A DNA stretch of 64,000 nt from Breoghania corrubedonensis. GTDB lineage: Bacteria > Pseudomonadota > Alphaproteobacteria > Rhizobiales > Stappiaceae. The DNA lies in NCBI RefSeq assembly GCF_003053845.1, contig NZ_QAYG01000001.1, positions 440,078-504,077 of the forward strand, written 5' to 3'. Below are positions 1 through 8,054 of the stretch, one piece after another (position 1 is the first letter of the stretch; each line of letters starts with the position of its first letter). Position numbers and translations under genes: made by a program. The notes beneath the pieces are model-generated. The model made no database searches, was not told the origin of the DNA, and worked only from the letters and a program-made list of their open reading frames with translations.

Positions 1-1004
1 GACCAGTCATAAAACGCGTCGGCCTCGCAATTCTCGCGCAGCGTCGCGACGAAATCGGAGCCGGAGGCCGGCGCCACCGACACGCGCCAGACCGGCGCCG
101 CATCGCTACAGAAGGGGCGCACGTCGCGCACCGCGCGCCACAGCGCACGCGATGGCTCCGCCTCCAGCCGCGTGACGGGGCCGAGCGGCTTCATGAGGTG
201 CGCGAGCGCCTCGAAACGGTAGTCGACCGAGGGCGCGAAGCCTTCCAGTCGGATGAGCGTTGCCGGACGATCGAGCGACAGCCCGTCGACGGCAAGCCGC
301 GATCCGATGCCTTGCGGCAGGTGCGCGGCGGAGGAGGCTTCGGCCGAGGTGCCCATCGCGCGGCACAGCGCGTCCGCCGCCTCATCGTCCTCCAGCCCCT
401 CAATGAGCACGCTCGCCTCCGTCTGCGGCGCCGGCAGCACCTTCAGCGACAGCGACGTGGTGACGGCCAGCGTGCCCCAGGAGCCGGCGAGCCCGCGCGA
501 CAGATCGTAACCGGTGACGTTCTTCACCACCGTGCCGCCGGACTTGAAGATCTCCCCCCGGCCGGAAACGGCGTGGATGCCGAGCACATGGTCGCGTGCG
601 GCGCCATGCTTCAGCCGCTTGGGGCCGGAAAGGTTCGTGGCCAGCATGCCGCCCAGCGTACCGCGCCCCGGCTCGAGCCCCAGCAGCGGGCCGTAATCCA
701 TCGGTTCGAAGGCGAATTCCTGATCCGCCCCGGCCAGCAGCGCCTCGACCTCGGCAAGCGGTGTCGCCGCCTTGGCGGTGATGACGAGCTCGGCCGGCTC
801 GTAGGCCTCAACGCCGGAGATGGCGGAGAGATCGAGCACATGGGCGGCCTGCACGGGCCTGCCGAGCGCGCGTTTGGAGCCGGTGCCGATCACTTCCAGC
901 GGCTGGCCCTCGGCGGCCGCCCAGGCAACGACCTCGCGCACGCCGTCGGCGTCAAGCGGGCGGAAATGGCGGTCGGGAGCGGGGCCGGGGCCCGGAGCGG
1001 TCAT
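1..1004 (-). CDS. glcE: Glycolate oxidase FAD-binding subunit GlcE (C-terminus cut by window edge)
   Basis: An open frame runs from an ATG at 1004 leftward off the window edge without a stop (334 codons visible). The translation carries the GlcE signature of the FAD_binding_4 fold: an early GTGSKRALGRP loop, then GRGTLGGMLATNLSGP about residues 110-125 and the segment KSGGTVVKNVTGYDLSRG near 155-172. GlcE is the second subunit of the glycolate oxidase complex GlcDEF, which oxidises glycolate to glyoxylate and passes electrons to the quinone pool. It lies downstream of glcD on the same strand, and glcF would be expected just outside the window to the left. The upstream bases contain GGAGGTCCCGTC, a plausible ribosome site. 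The family call is firm; the end of the gene is not visible. Confidence 0.93.
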   Translation of the reverse strand, partial: MTAPGPGPAPDRHFRPLDADGVREVVAWAAAEGQPLEVIGTGSKRALGRPVQAAHVLDLSAISGVEAYEPAELVITAKAATPLAEVEALLAGADQEFAFEPMDYGPLLGLEPGRGTLGGMLATNLSGPKRLKHGAARDHVLGIHAVSGRGEIFKSGGTVVKNVTGYDLSRGLAGSWGTLAVTTSLSLKVLPAPQTEASVLIEGLEDDEAADALCRAMGTSAEASSAAHLPQGIGSRLAVDGLSLDRPATLIRLEGFAPSVDYRFEALAHLMKPLGPVTRLEAEPSRALWRAVRDVRPFCSDAAPVWRVSVAPASGSDFVATLRENCEADAFYDW

Positions 1005-1454
1005 GACGGGACCTCCACACGTGAAAAAGCTGGCACGGGAGACGGTACGGGCAAGGGCAGACGCATGGGATCGGAGGGGCACGGGCCCGCTCCGCGCTCC
1101 ATTGTCATCCCCGCGCAGGCGGGGATCCAGCACTCCGTGTTGCCAGACCGGAGGCAAGAACCGCGCGACCCTGTGGTTGCTGGATCCCCGCCTGCGCGGG
1201 GATGACAGGCCGGAGGAGGTAGCGCCTTGCGTGGGTGAGCTGCACGATCGGCGCAAGCGGCGTTCCCCCCCTCTGTCACGCGAAGAGCGTGACATCTCCC
1301 CCGCAAGGGGGGAGAGGGGAGCAAGGGGGGAGAGGGGAGCAAGGGGACGGGCCCTGGATGACGACTTCGGTGGAGTGGTGCGCGAGACGATGCGGGCGGC
1401 CCCTGCCGGCATTCACGGGTTGCGAGACGGGCTCGCGTCATGCGTCTGCCCATC
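1005..1454. repeat. glcD-glcE intergenic region with two palindromic repeat units
   Basis: No gene is seen here. A 28-base inverted repeat has arms at 1103-1130 and 1180-1207 (core TCATCCCCGCGCAGG). A second unit at about 1265-1348 combines a small hairpin (GTCACGCGAAGAGCGTGAC) with CTCCCCCGCAAGGGGGGAGAG, followed by one more direct copy of the AGGGGGGAGAGGGGAGC stretch. Similar units recur at 20.37, 36.07 and 36.15 kb. The hairpins lie between two co-oriented subunit genes, so they may affect message stability or partial termination. That role is inference. Confidence 0.8.
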
Positions 1455-2951
1455 TCAAAACCTCGGAATATCGGGAAACGGCAGGGCGCCGGCGTGAACG
1501 TGCATGCGGCCAAGCTCCGCGCAGCGGTGCAGCTCGGGGAACACCTTGCCGGGGTTCAGCAATTGGCGGTCGTCGAAGGCGCATTTCACGCGCATCTGGT
1601 GGGCGAGATCGATTTCATTGAACATCTCGCCCATCAGGTCGCGCTTTTCCACGCCCACGCCGTGTTCGCCGGTCAGCACCCCGCCGACATGCACGCAAAG
1701 CCTCAGGATATCGGCGCCGAAGGCCTCCGCGGCGTCCAGCTCGCCGAGCTTGTTGGCGTCATAGAGAATGAGCGGGTGCAGGTTGCCGTCGCCGGCGTGG
1801 AAGACGTTGGCGACCCTGAGGCCGTGCTTTTTCGACAGATCCTGCATGCGGGAAAGCACCTCCGGCAGCGCCTTTCGCGGGATGGTTCCGTCCATGCAGA
1901 GGTAATCCGGCGAGATGCGGCCGACGGCGGGAAAGGCCGCCTTGCGGCCGGCCCAGAAGGTGGCACGTTCGGCCTCCGAGGTGGAGGTGCGCGAGGAGGT
2001 GCAGCCGTTGCGCCGGGCAATTGCCGCGACTTCGCCCAGAAGGTGATCGACCTCGGCCTCCGGGCCGTCGAGCTCCACGATCAGCAGCGCTTCCGCATCG
2101 AGCGGATAGCCCGCATGGACGAAATCCTCGGCCGCGTGGATAGCGGGCCTGTCCATCATCTCCATGCCGGCGGGGATGATGCCGGCGCCGATGATCTCGG
2201 CCACGCAGCGGCCGGCGCTTTCCGAGGTGGCGAAGCCGACGAGCACGGCACGTGCCGTCTCCGGCTTCTGCAGGATGCGCACGGTCACCTCGGTGACGAC
2301 GGCCAGAAGCCCCTCCGAACCCGTCATCAGGGCGAGCATGTCGTAGCCCTCGGCATCCAGATGCTTGCCGCCGAGGCGGATCACCTCGCCGGTGATCAGC
2401 ACCATCTCAAGGCCCAGCACGTTGTTTGTGGTGAGCCCGTATTTCAGCGAATGAACGCCGCCGGAATTCTCCGCGATGTTGCCGCCGATGGAACACGCGA
2501 TCTGCGAGGAAGGATCGGGGGCATAATAGAAGCCCTCGTGCTCCACCGCGCGGGTGATGCCGAGATTGGTGACGCCGGGCTGGGTGACGACGGCGCGGTT
2601 TGAATAATCGATGTCGAGGACGCGGTTGAATTTCATCATCGACAGGAGAACGCCGTCTTCCAGCGGCAGCGCACCGCCCGACAGCGAGGTGCCCGCCCCG
2701 CGCGGCACGACCTTGATGCCGTTGTCGAAGCAGTAGCGCAGCACGCGCGAGACCTGCTCCACCGTTTCCGGCAGCACGACGACGAGCGGCATCTGGCGAT
2801 AGGCGGTGAGCGCGTCGGTCTCGTAGGCGCGCATTTCCGTTCGCGCGTCGATGACACCCTCGCCGGGCACGATCGCGCGCAGCGCCGACACGATTTCCGC
2901 CCGGCGCGACAGCACGTCCCGATTCGCCTCAGGCATTTTCAGCCCCGACAT
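1455..2951 (-). CDS. glcD: Glycolate oxidase FAD-linked catalytic subunit GlcD
   Basis: This is a 498-residue protein of the FAD_binding_4/FAD-oxidase_C family, a normal length for GlcD. The FAD PP-loop motif VVPRGAGTSLSGGALPL lies near residues 60-76. The segment IGGNIAENSGGVHSLKYG follows near 155-172. The C-terminal substrate-domain motifs HAGDGNLHPLI and GGVLTGEHGVGVEKR lie near 390 and 430. It oxidises glycolate (or related 2-hydroxy acids such as D-lactate) together with GlcE and GlcF at the membrane. The ATG at 2951 is preceded by GGGAGGATGCC, a strong Shine-Dalgarno. glcE follows on the same strand after an unusually long 450-base gap filled with repeats. Confidence 0.95.
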   Translation of the reverse strand: MSGLKMPEANRDVLSRRAEIVSALRAIVPGEGVIDARTEMRAYETDALTAYRQMPLVVVLPETVEQVSRVLRYCFDNGIKVVPRGAGTSLSGGALPLEDGVLLSMMKFNRVLDIDYSNRAVVTQPGVTNLGITRAVEHEGFYYAPDPSSQIACSIGGNIAENSGGVHSLKYGLTTNNVLGLEMVLITGEVIRLGGKHLDAEGYDMLALMTGSEGLLAVVTEVTVRILQKPETARAVLVGFATSESAGRCVAEIIGAGIIPAGMEMMDRPAIHAAEDFVHAGYPLDAEALLIVELDGPEAEVDHLLGEVAAIARRNGCTSSRTSTSEAERATFWAGRKAAFPAVGRISPDYLCMDGTIPRKALPEVLSRMQDLSKKHGLRVANVFHAGDGNLHPLILYDANKLGELDAAEAFGADILRLCVHVGGVLTGEHGVGVEKRDLMGEMFNEIDLAHQMRVKCAFDDRQLLNPGKVFPELHRCAELGRMHVHAGALPFPDIPRF

Positions 2952-3411
2952 GGCATCCTCCCTTGCCCCGTCAACGCCGGTTTCCCGGGACCGACCTTCG
3001 AACGGGGCTCTTCAATACCGCTTCTTCAATACAGGTTCGGCCCAGACATGTGTACCGTTGCGGCAGCGCCGATGCGCATTTTCATATATTCCCTGTCGTT
3101 GAAAGTTGGCCGAACCGCCGCCGCCCCCTCCTTCCGTCATTGCCCGGCTTTGTCCGGGCAATGACGGAAGGAGGGGGCGGCATGAACGGCGAGCGCCGGA
3201 TCACCCGGACGAAACCGGGTGATGACGGTGGAGGGATCAGTCTCCGGTTTTTCCGCAGTTTCGCAAACCGCGGGCGAGGACGGGGCGAGGACGCAAAGAT
3301 CGCGCGAAAGACCGGAGACAAGAGGCGCGCCGTGCGCTTATTCTTTCCCGAGAATTGAAAATGAGGCCGATTGGAAACGCGAACGGCCTTGCGAAGCGCG
3401 GGCGGAGGGGC
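2952..3411. repeat. Intergenic region with a 60-base perfect palindrome and a second repeat unit
   Basis: This divergent region separates glcD from the LysR gene. Positions 3121-3180 form an almost perfect hairpin: 27-base arms with no mismatch around the loop CTTTGT, with core ATTGCCCGG/CCGGGCAAT. A second unit follows at 3200-3223 (ATCACCCGG-acgaaa-CCGGGTGAT). Both belong to a repeat family seen at least six more times in the window. Promoters for the two flanking genes must also lie here, but I see no convincing boxes. Confidence 0.85.
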
Positions 3412-4359
3412 ATGAACGATTTCGCGGATATGGAAATCTTCGCGCGGGTGGTGACGGCGGGCAGCATGTCTGCGGCCGGGCGCGAGATGGGGCTTTCGCC
3501 GGCCGTCGTCTCCAAGCGGCTGAGACGGCTTGAAGACCGGCTCGGCACGCGGCTTTTGCAGCGCACGACCCGGCAGATCGCGCTGACGGAAGCCGGGCGG
3601 GGCTATTTCGAGCGGGTGACCGCGATCCTGGCGCAGGTCGAGGAGGCGGACGCCTTCGTCACGCGGCGCTCCGGCTTGGCGCGCGGCCGGCTGAAGGTGG
3701 CGGCTCCCACGTCGTTCGGGCGCAAGCACATCGCGCCGCATCTGCTCGCCTTTCTCGATGCCAACCCGGATCTTTCCCTCGATCTGGAGCTTTCCGACGA
3801 CTTCGTCGACATCGTCGGCGAGGGCTACGATCTGGCCGTTCGGATCGCGGAGCTTTCGGATTCGAGCCTCGTTGCCCGCCGGCTCGCGCGAAATCACCGG
3901 GTGCTGTGCGCGGCGCCCGCCTATCTGGAACGCCACGGCGAACCGATGGCCATCGCCGATCTGGCCCGCCACACCTGCCTGGCGGCCGCGAACCAGGACC
4001 CGTGGCGGCTGGACGGGCCTCAGGGCCCGGTCACGGTGCGCGCGCAAGGGCGGTTGCACACCAATTCATCGGAGGTGGTGCTGCAGGCGGTGCGCGCCGG
4101 GGTGGGCGTGGCGCTGCGCTCCACCTGGGACGTGGGCGAGGACCTGCGCTCGGGTCGGCTGAAGGTGGTGCTGCCCGCCTTTCGCGCCTCCAGGCATGTG
4201 GCGATCTATGCCGTCTATCCCTCGCGCCGCTTCCTGCCGGCCAAGGTGCGCGTCTTCATCGACTATCTGGCCGGGCTCTACGGGCCGGAGCCCTACTGGG
4301 ACAAGGGGCTTCGCGATCTGATCTCCCAGTCTCCCGCCACGGCGACCGCCGCGGAATAG
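3412..4359 (+). CDS. LysR-family transcriptional regulator
   Basis: This is a 315-residue LysR regulator. The N-terminal winged helix (residues 1-60) includes MEIFARVVTAGSMSAAGREMG followed by SPAVVSKRLRRLEDRLG and the typical LLQRTTRQIALTEAG. A periplasmic-binding-like effector domain occupies about residues 90-295. The subtype (short spacer, LARGRLKVAAP) resembles the large DsdC/GcvA-like group often controlling a neighbouring oxidoreductase. I chose the ATG at 3412 because GGAGGGG precedes it by a few bases and the helix-turn-helix starts immediately. Upstream in-frame starts at 3355 and 3361 lack conserved sequence. It is divergent from glcDE, so control of glycolate oxidation is a reasonable but unproven guess. 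Confidence 0.9.
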   Translation: MNDFADMEIFARVVTAGSMSAAGREMGLSPAVVSKRLRRLEDRLGTRLLQRTTRQIALTEAGRGYFERVTAILAQVEEADAFVTRRSGLARGRLKVAAPTSFGRKHIAPHLLAFLDANPDLSLDLELSDDFVDIVGEGYDLAVRIAELSDSSLVARRLARNHRVLCAAPAYLERHGEPMAIADLARHTCLAAANQDPWRLDGPQGPVTVRAQGRLHTNSSEVVLQAVRAGVGVALRSTWDVGEDLRSGRLKVVLPAFRASRHVAIYAVYPSRRFLPAKVRVFIDYLAGLYGPEPYWDKGLRDLISQSPATATAAE

Positions 4360-4797
4360 ACGCCGCGCAAGGAGGCAAAGTCTTATGATCCCGCAGTCAT
4401 GACCACGTGCCTCGGGTGCCGGCAGTTCTTTCCGGTTTCATTTCAAAACCCGTTCGAATATTCATTCGAGCCACACAGAGATGACCTGGAGGAATGGAAC
4501 ATTATCGACGGCAAGCCGTTCTTCAGTACCATTGCCCGGGCACACTTCGTCTGTTCTGATTTGGCCGTCTTTTCCGATTTGACTGATGACGGCGGCAATG
4601 TGCCGCAGGGTCGCGAGACATGCGGAATACTGGTGTCAGGTCCGATCGGGAGGGCGGCTCTCAATCACATAGACGTTTTGGAATAGATCCAAACTCTTGA
4701 CGCTCATCAAGTCATCCGGGAAAAGTATGTGCTAACCGGCCGTCACACGGCTCCAGAGGGAGTGCGACGGGCAAGCAAAGAAACGGGAGAATGCGAT
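4360..4797. other. Intergenic region, no convincing gene
   Basis: The base composition is lower in GC than the surroundings, and the region carries no recognisable protein. An open frame on the plus strand (4399-4686, 95 codons) and one on the minus strand (4443-4664) overlap each other. Neither shows family features or a good ribosome site. The region probably holds the promoter of the cytochrome c gene that starts at 4798. Confidence 0.5.
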
Positions 4798-5202
4798 ATG
4801 AAACGTATGATTGTCATCGCTGGCGCGGCGCTGCTGGCCACGGCTACGGCTACGGCGGCGCTCGCTGACGGCGATCCGGCAAAGGGAGAAAAGGTCTTCA
4901 GGAAGTGCAAGGCCTGCCACATGATCGGCCCCGATGCGAAGAACCGGGTCGGTCCGGAGCTGAACGGCATCATCGGACGCAAGATCGCCACCGCGCCCGA
5001 TTACAAGTACTCCAAGGGCATGACGGAATTCGGCGAGACCCACGACGTGTGGTCGGCCGAGCTGTTGCACGAGTACCTGCCCAAGCCGCGCGATCTCGTG
5101 AAGGGCACCAAGATGGCCTTCGCCGGACTGAAGAAGGACGACGACATCTCCGACATCGTCGCGTATCTCTCCCAGTTCAACGAGGACGGCTCGAAAAAGT
5201 AG
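4798..5202 (+). CDS. Class I c-type cytochrome (cytochrome c2/c550-like), secreted
   Basis: This is a 134-residue precursor with a Sec signal peptide (residues 1-22, ending ATAALA before DGDPAKGEKVF). The heme site CKACH lies near residue 38. The likely axial Met sits in GTKMAFAGLKK about residues 103-113, followed by the C-terminal helix DDISDIVAYLSQF. This is the layout of soluble monoheme cytochrome c2 of alphaproteobacteria, a periplasmic electron shuttle between dehydrogenases or the bc1 complex and terminal oxidases. The ATG at 4798 follows AACGGGAGA and starts directly with the signal peptide. The gene stands alone, with a hairpin downstream. It could accept electrons from the triheme GMC complex encoded 5 kb away, which is inference. 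Confidence 0.93.
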   Translation: MKRMIVIAGAALLATATATAALADGDPAKGEKVFRKCKACHMIGPDAKNRVGPELNGIIGRKIATAPDYKYSKGMTEFGETHDVWSAELLHEYLPKPRDLVKGTKMAFAGLKKDDDISDIVAYLSQFNEDGSKK

Positions 5203-5229
5203 GCCGTCGCCCGCCAACCGCCATTTGGA

Positions 5230-5268
5230 AAGCCGGGCTTCAGGCCATGTCCTGGGCTCGGCTTCTTT
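5230..5268 (+). terminator. Probable terminator after the cytochrome c gene
   Basis: A hairpin with arms AAGCCGGGCTTCAGG and CCTGGGCTCGGCTT (one bulge, several G-T pairs) is followed by a short T-rich run, TTCTTTC. It lies 27 bases after the cytochrome stop codon and faces the convergent FUSC gene. The T-tract is weak, so it may be bidirectional or only moderately efficient. Confidence 0.55.
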
Positions 5269-5295
5269 CGTCTAGCGCGCCGTCGGTGAACCCTT

Positions 5296-5345
5296 GAGCA
5301 TATTCTTGTCGATCAAACGGGTCCGTTTGATCGGAAAGCGCTCTA
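5296..5345 (-). repeat. TAGAGC palindromic element, copy 1 (covers the stop codon of the FUSC gene)
   Basis: Read on the minus strand, the element begins with TAGAGCGCTTTCCGATCAAA, continues through a dyad (GATCAAACGGACCCGTTTGATC), and ends GACAAGAATATGCTC. The first three bases are the TAG stop of the FUSC gene. Copies 2 and 3 at 21.97 and 62.05 kb share the same order of blocks and the same relation to a stop codon. Confidence 0.8.
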
Positions 5346-7247
5346 ACCGCTTTCGCCGGGCGCTCGCATGGCCGGGCCGGTGTAGCGGCGCAGCCTTGCC
5401 GCAAGCTCCGGGGCATCCGCCTCCAGCCGGCGGGTGGTGCGTTCGATGGCGGCAAGGGTCGCCGGCGAACGCCCGGCATCGCGGGCAAGGCGGGTGAGAG
5501 CGACGTCTCCGGCGCGCTTCGTGCCGTCGGCCACGGCCGTCGTGTGGCGCAGGCCGCGCAGCAGATAGATCGCCTGACCAAGCCCGAGGACGGCAAAACC
5601 CTCCTCCTGCACCGCATCGCGGGCCGAGGCTGTCTTGCCGCTCCAGCCGATCATCTTCAAGAGCCGCGTGCAGAACCGCGCCCGCCACAAGACCGCGTTG
5701 CCCACCACCGTGCGCGCCGAGGCCATGGCCCGCAATTCGCCGCGCATCACCTGAGCGAGCCCCTTCATCCGCCGTTGCGCGTTGGTCGGGAATATGACCA
5801 GAAAGGCGCAATAGGCGATCACCGGGCCCGCGACGACAGCGATGGCTTGCTCCAGCGTGGGTATGAACCCGGCCACGAACGGATAACGCGGCTGCGAGAT
5901 CAGCAACAGAACCATGGCGTAATCCATGGAGCCGACGCCAGTCCGCTTGTGGCTCATCAGCGGCACCACCACCAGCAGCACAGGCATGATCAGCAGCACC
6001 GTTTGCAACTCCGAGCCCGCCAGCGGCCAGAGCACGAATTTCAGGACCAGCGATGCGGCGGCGCCCCAGACCTGCCAGAACAGCAGCCGGGCCATGATCC
6101 AGGCGGGATCGTCGAAGGTGGAGAAGATCGAGATCATCACCGAGCCGCCGAGCATCATATAGGGGCCCGCCTGCCAGCCGGTGCCCGCCCATAGCGACCC
6201 GAGGCCGAGCAGCACGCAGAAGGCGCGGATTGCGGCATGACGGGCGCCGACCCAGTCCCAGTGCTGCTCCACGACCGCTTCGGTGGCCACCGCAGCGCCC
6301 GGTTCTGTGGCGCCCGGCTCTTTGGCGACCGCATTGGCCAGCACGGTCAGCGCCTCACGCAGGACCGGATCCACCGCACCATCGGCCGCCGCGCGCACAT
6401 CGTCGGGCAGTCCGGACGGATTGGCCTGCCGGTGAAGACGTTCGGAAATCGCCGTCAGGCGGCCGGCAGTCGCCGGATCGGGTTCACTCACCCCGGAGGC
6501 GCAAAGCAACAGCGTGTCGGTGAGCGCGATCAGACGGCGGTGCAGCACACCCGCATGACGGCGCGCGCGCAGCGAGCCGGCGGCATAGGCCGACAGGGTA
6601 TCGTCGATCTGGGCGGCGGCCGCCAGCAGGAAGCCGGTATCGGCCGCCTCGCCGCGCAACCTCGCCGCGGCCGCGCCCAGCATGTCGGCCCCCAGCCGCC
6701 TGAGACGGCCGACCGTGTCGCCTTCCGACACCGAGGGCGTCGCGAGATAGCCCAGCACCGAGGCCGCAAGCACCCCGACAAGCACCGTCAGCACGCGGTC
6801 GAGACCGAGCGCGAAAGGCGTATAGACATGAGCCTGGGCGAGCAGCACCACCATTGCGGCGGAGAAGCCCGCCAGGATCGCGCCGTAGGAGAGATAGCCG
6901 CGAAAGAGATTGCCGGCGGCCACGCTCAGCGCGATCCACAGGCTGAGGCCGACGACGAGGACCCAGGCATTGCCGCCGGCGCCGAAGAGCAGCGCCAGCC
7001 CCGCCAATGCGCCGACGAGCGTGCCGAGAAAGCGGAAGACGCTCTTCTCCAGGATCTGGCCGCGGGTCGGCTGGGCGGCGGCGAAAACCGTCATTGCCGA
7101 CCATTGCGGATGCTCAAGCCCGACAAGAAAGGCGATGAGCAGCGCCAGACATGCGGCGATGGCGGTGCGCAGCGTGAAGCGCAGCTTCGGCACGTCGAAG
7201 CCCCAGCCGATCAGACGGCCGGCAAGCGCCGATGTTTCAATTTTCAT
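5343..7247 (-). CDS. FUSC family inner-membrane transporter (fusaric acid/aromatic acid exporter-like)
   Basis: This is a 634-residue protein with two hydrophobic clusters of about six segments each (residues ~25-165 and ~350-480). They are separated and followed by soluble helical parts, which is the duplicated layout of YccS/AaeB-type FUSC proteins. The N-terminal FUSC signature LEHPQWSAMTVFAAAQPTRG lies near residues 43-62. Such proteins usually export aromatic acids together with a membrane-fusion partner, but no HlyD-type gene is seen nearby. The ATG at 7247 is preferred because it overlaps the end of the MarR gene, and an upstream in-frame start at 7325 lies inside that gene. The stop lies in a dispersed repeat. 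MarR-FUSC pairs usually respond to phenolic or antibiotic compounds. Confidence 0.9.
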   Translation of the reverse strand: MKIETSALAGRLIGWGFDVPKLRFTLRTAIAACLALLIAFLVGLEHPQWSAMTVFAAAQPTRGQILEKSVFRFLGTLVGALAGLALLFGAGGNAWVLVVGLSLWIALSVAAGNLFRGYLSYGAILAGFSAAMVVLLAQAHVYTPFALGLDRVLTVLVGVLAASVLGYLATPSVSEGDTVGRLRRLGADMLGAAAARLRGEAADTGFLLAAAAQIDDTLSAYAAGSLRARRHAGVLHRRLIALTDTLLLCASGVSEPDPATAGRLTAISERLHRQANPSGLPDDVRAAADGAVDPVLREALTVLANAVAKEPGATEPGAAVATEAVVEQHWDWVGARHAAIRAFCVLLGLGSLWAGTGWQAGPYMMLGGSVMISIFSTFDDPAWIMARLLFWQVWGAAASLVLKFVLWPLAGSELQTVLLIMPVLLVVVPLMSHKRTGVGSMDYAMVLLLISQPRYPFVAGFIPTLEQAIAVVAGPVIAYCAFLVIFPTNAQRRMKGLAQVMRGELRAMASARTVVGNAVLWRARFCTRLLKMIGWSGKTASARDAVQEEGFAVLGLGQAIYLLRGLRHTTAVADGTKRAGDVALTRLARDAGRSPATLAAIERTTRRLEADAPELAARLRRYTGPAMRAPGESG

Positions 7248-7713
7248 TCGTGGAGCCGTGTTCGTTTTTCTCGAGCGTGGTGATGCGCTGCGAAAGGCGG
7301 TCGAAGCCGTCGAGCAGCGCGGCAAGCTCGTCGTCAGTGAAATCGGCGAGCAGTTCGAACTCCGCCGAAGTGAGTTTCTCGCGGATGGCCCGCGTGGCCT
7401 GACGGCCGGCCTCTGTCAGATGGATGCGGCGCAGCCGCCGGTCGCCCGGGTCGAGCCGGCGCTCGATGAGCCCCTGCCCCGCGAGCCGATCGAGCGTGCG
7501 CACGAGCGAGGAGCCGTCGAGCCCGATTCGTTCGGCCAGTTCTGTCTGGGTGATGCCGTCGCCGGCGACCGCCAGATGGACAAGCGGCGTCCAGCTCGCG
7601 TCGGAGAGGCCGCGCGCGGCGAGGCGCTGGTCGACAATGCGCCGCCAACGGCGTGCAACAAGCACCAGCTCGAGGCCGAACCGCAAGCGGGAAGAAAGAG
7701 CGGGATCTGTCAT
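7237..7713 (-). CDS. MarR-family transcriptional regulator
   Basis: This is a 158-residue winged-helix regulator: dimerisation helices at both ends and a DNA-binding centre with ITQTELAERIGLDGSSLVRTLDRLAGQGLIERR (shown in pieces: recognition helix SSLVRTLDRL near residue 65, wing DPGDRRLRRIHLTEAG). It is the first gene of a two-gene operon. Its last 11 bases overlap the start of the FUSC gene, so it most likely represses that exporter and itself. The start at 7713 matches the conserved N-terminus. ATGs at 7725 and 7728 in the same frame are alternatives. A TTG-GATA-CAA dyad at 7738-7747 just upstream could be an operator. Confidence 0.9.
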   Translation of the reverse strand: MTDPALSSRLRFGLELVLVARRWRRIVDQRLAARGLSDASWTPLVHLAVAGDGITQTELAERIGLDGSSLVRTLDRLAGQGLIERRLDPGDRRLRRIHLTEAGRQATRAIREKLTSAEFELLADFTDDELAALLDGFDRLSQRITTLEKNEHGSTNEN

Positions 7714-7737
7714 GATGTCGCGCATCATGCAGATAAT

Positions 7738-7747
7738 TTGGATACAA
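7738..7747. promoter_or_regulatory. Possible MarR operator
   Basis: TTGGATACAA, a short imperfect dyad inside an AT-rich patch (AATTTGGATACAAGCAATTT) 25 bases upstream of the marR-like start. MarR proteins commonly bind such TTG-N4-CAA dyads over their own promoters. The motif is short and chance is not excluded. Confidence 0.3.
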
Positions 7748-8054
7748 GCAATTTGAATTCCAACGATTGTGAAAAGTGCCTGGCTCGGAGCCTGCGGGAT
7801 GCGGGGAGAACCGGGGATGAGCGGGTTTGAGAAGGGCCTGGGGCCCGGGAAACCGGGAAAATTGGCAAAGCGAACGGCACCTTGGCGGCCGATGGAGAGC
7901 CGGCCGCGCGCGGGAGAGAGACGGGATCTGGAGAAGAACGCGGCGGGAGACGGTGCGACCAGCGGGACGGAGACGATGCCCCGGGCGCGAGCGGCCACCC
8001 GCCTGCCTTGCCGGGAGAATGGCGCAAACGGCCGCAAGCCCGCCTGTGCGCCCG

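Noticed and set aside
1103-1207. Clustered palindromic repeats that could suggest a CRISPR array
   Set aside because: Units are not regularly spaced, there are no unique spacers of constant length, and no cas gene occurs in the window. They are dispersed intergenic repeats.
4399-4686. 95-codon open frame in the gap before the cytochrome c gene
   Set aside because: It has no family resemblance, weak codon bias and no clear ribosome site, and it overlaps an equally long frame on the other strand. It could be real but is not supportable.
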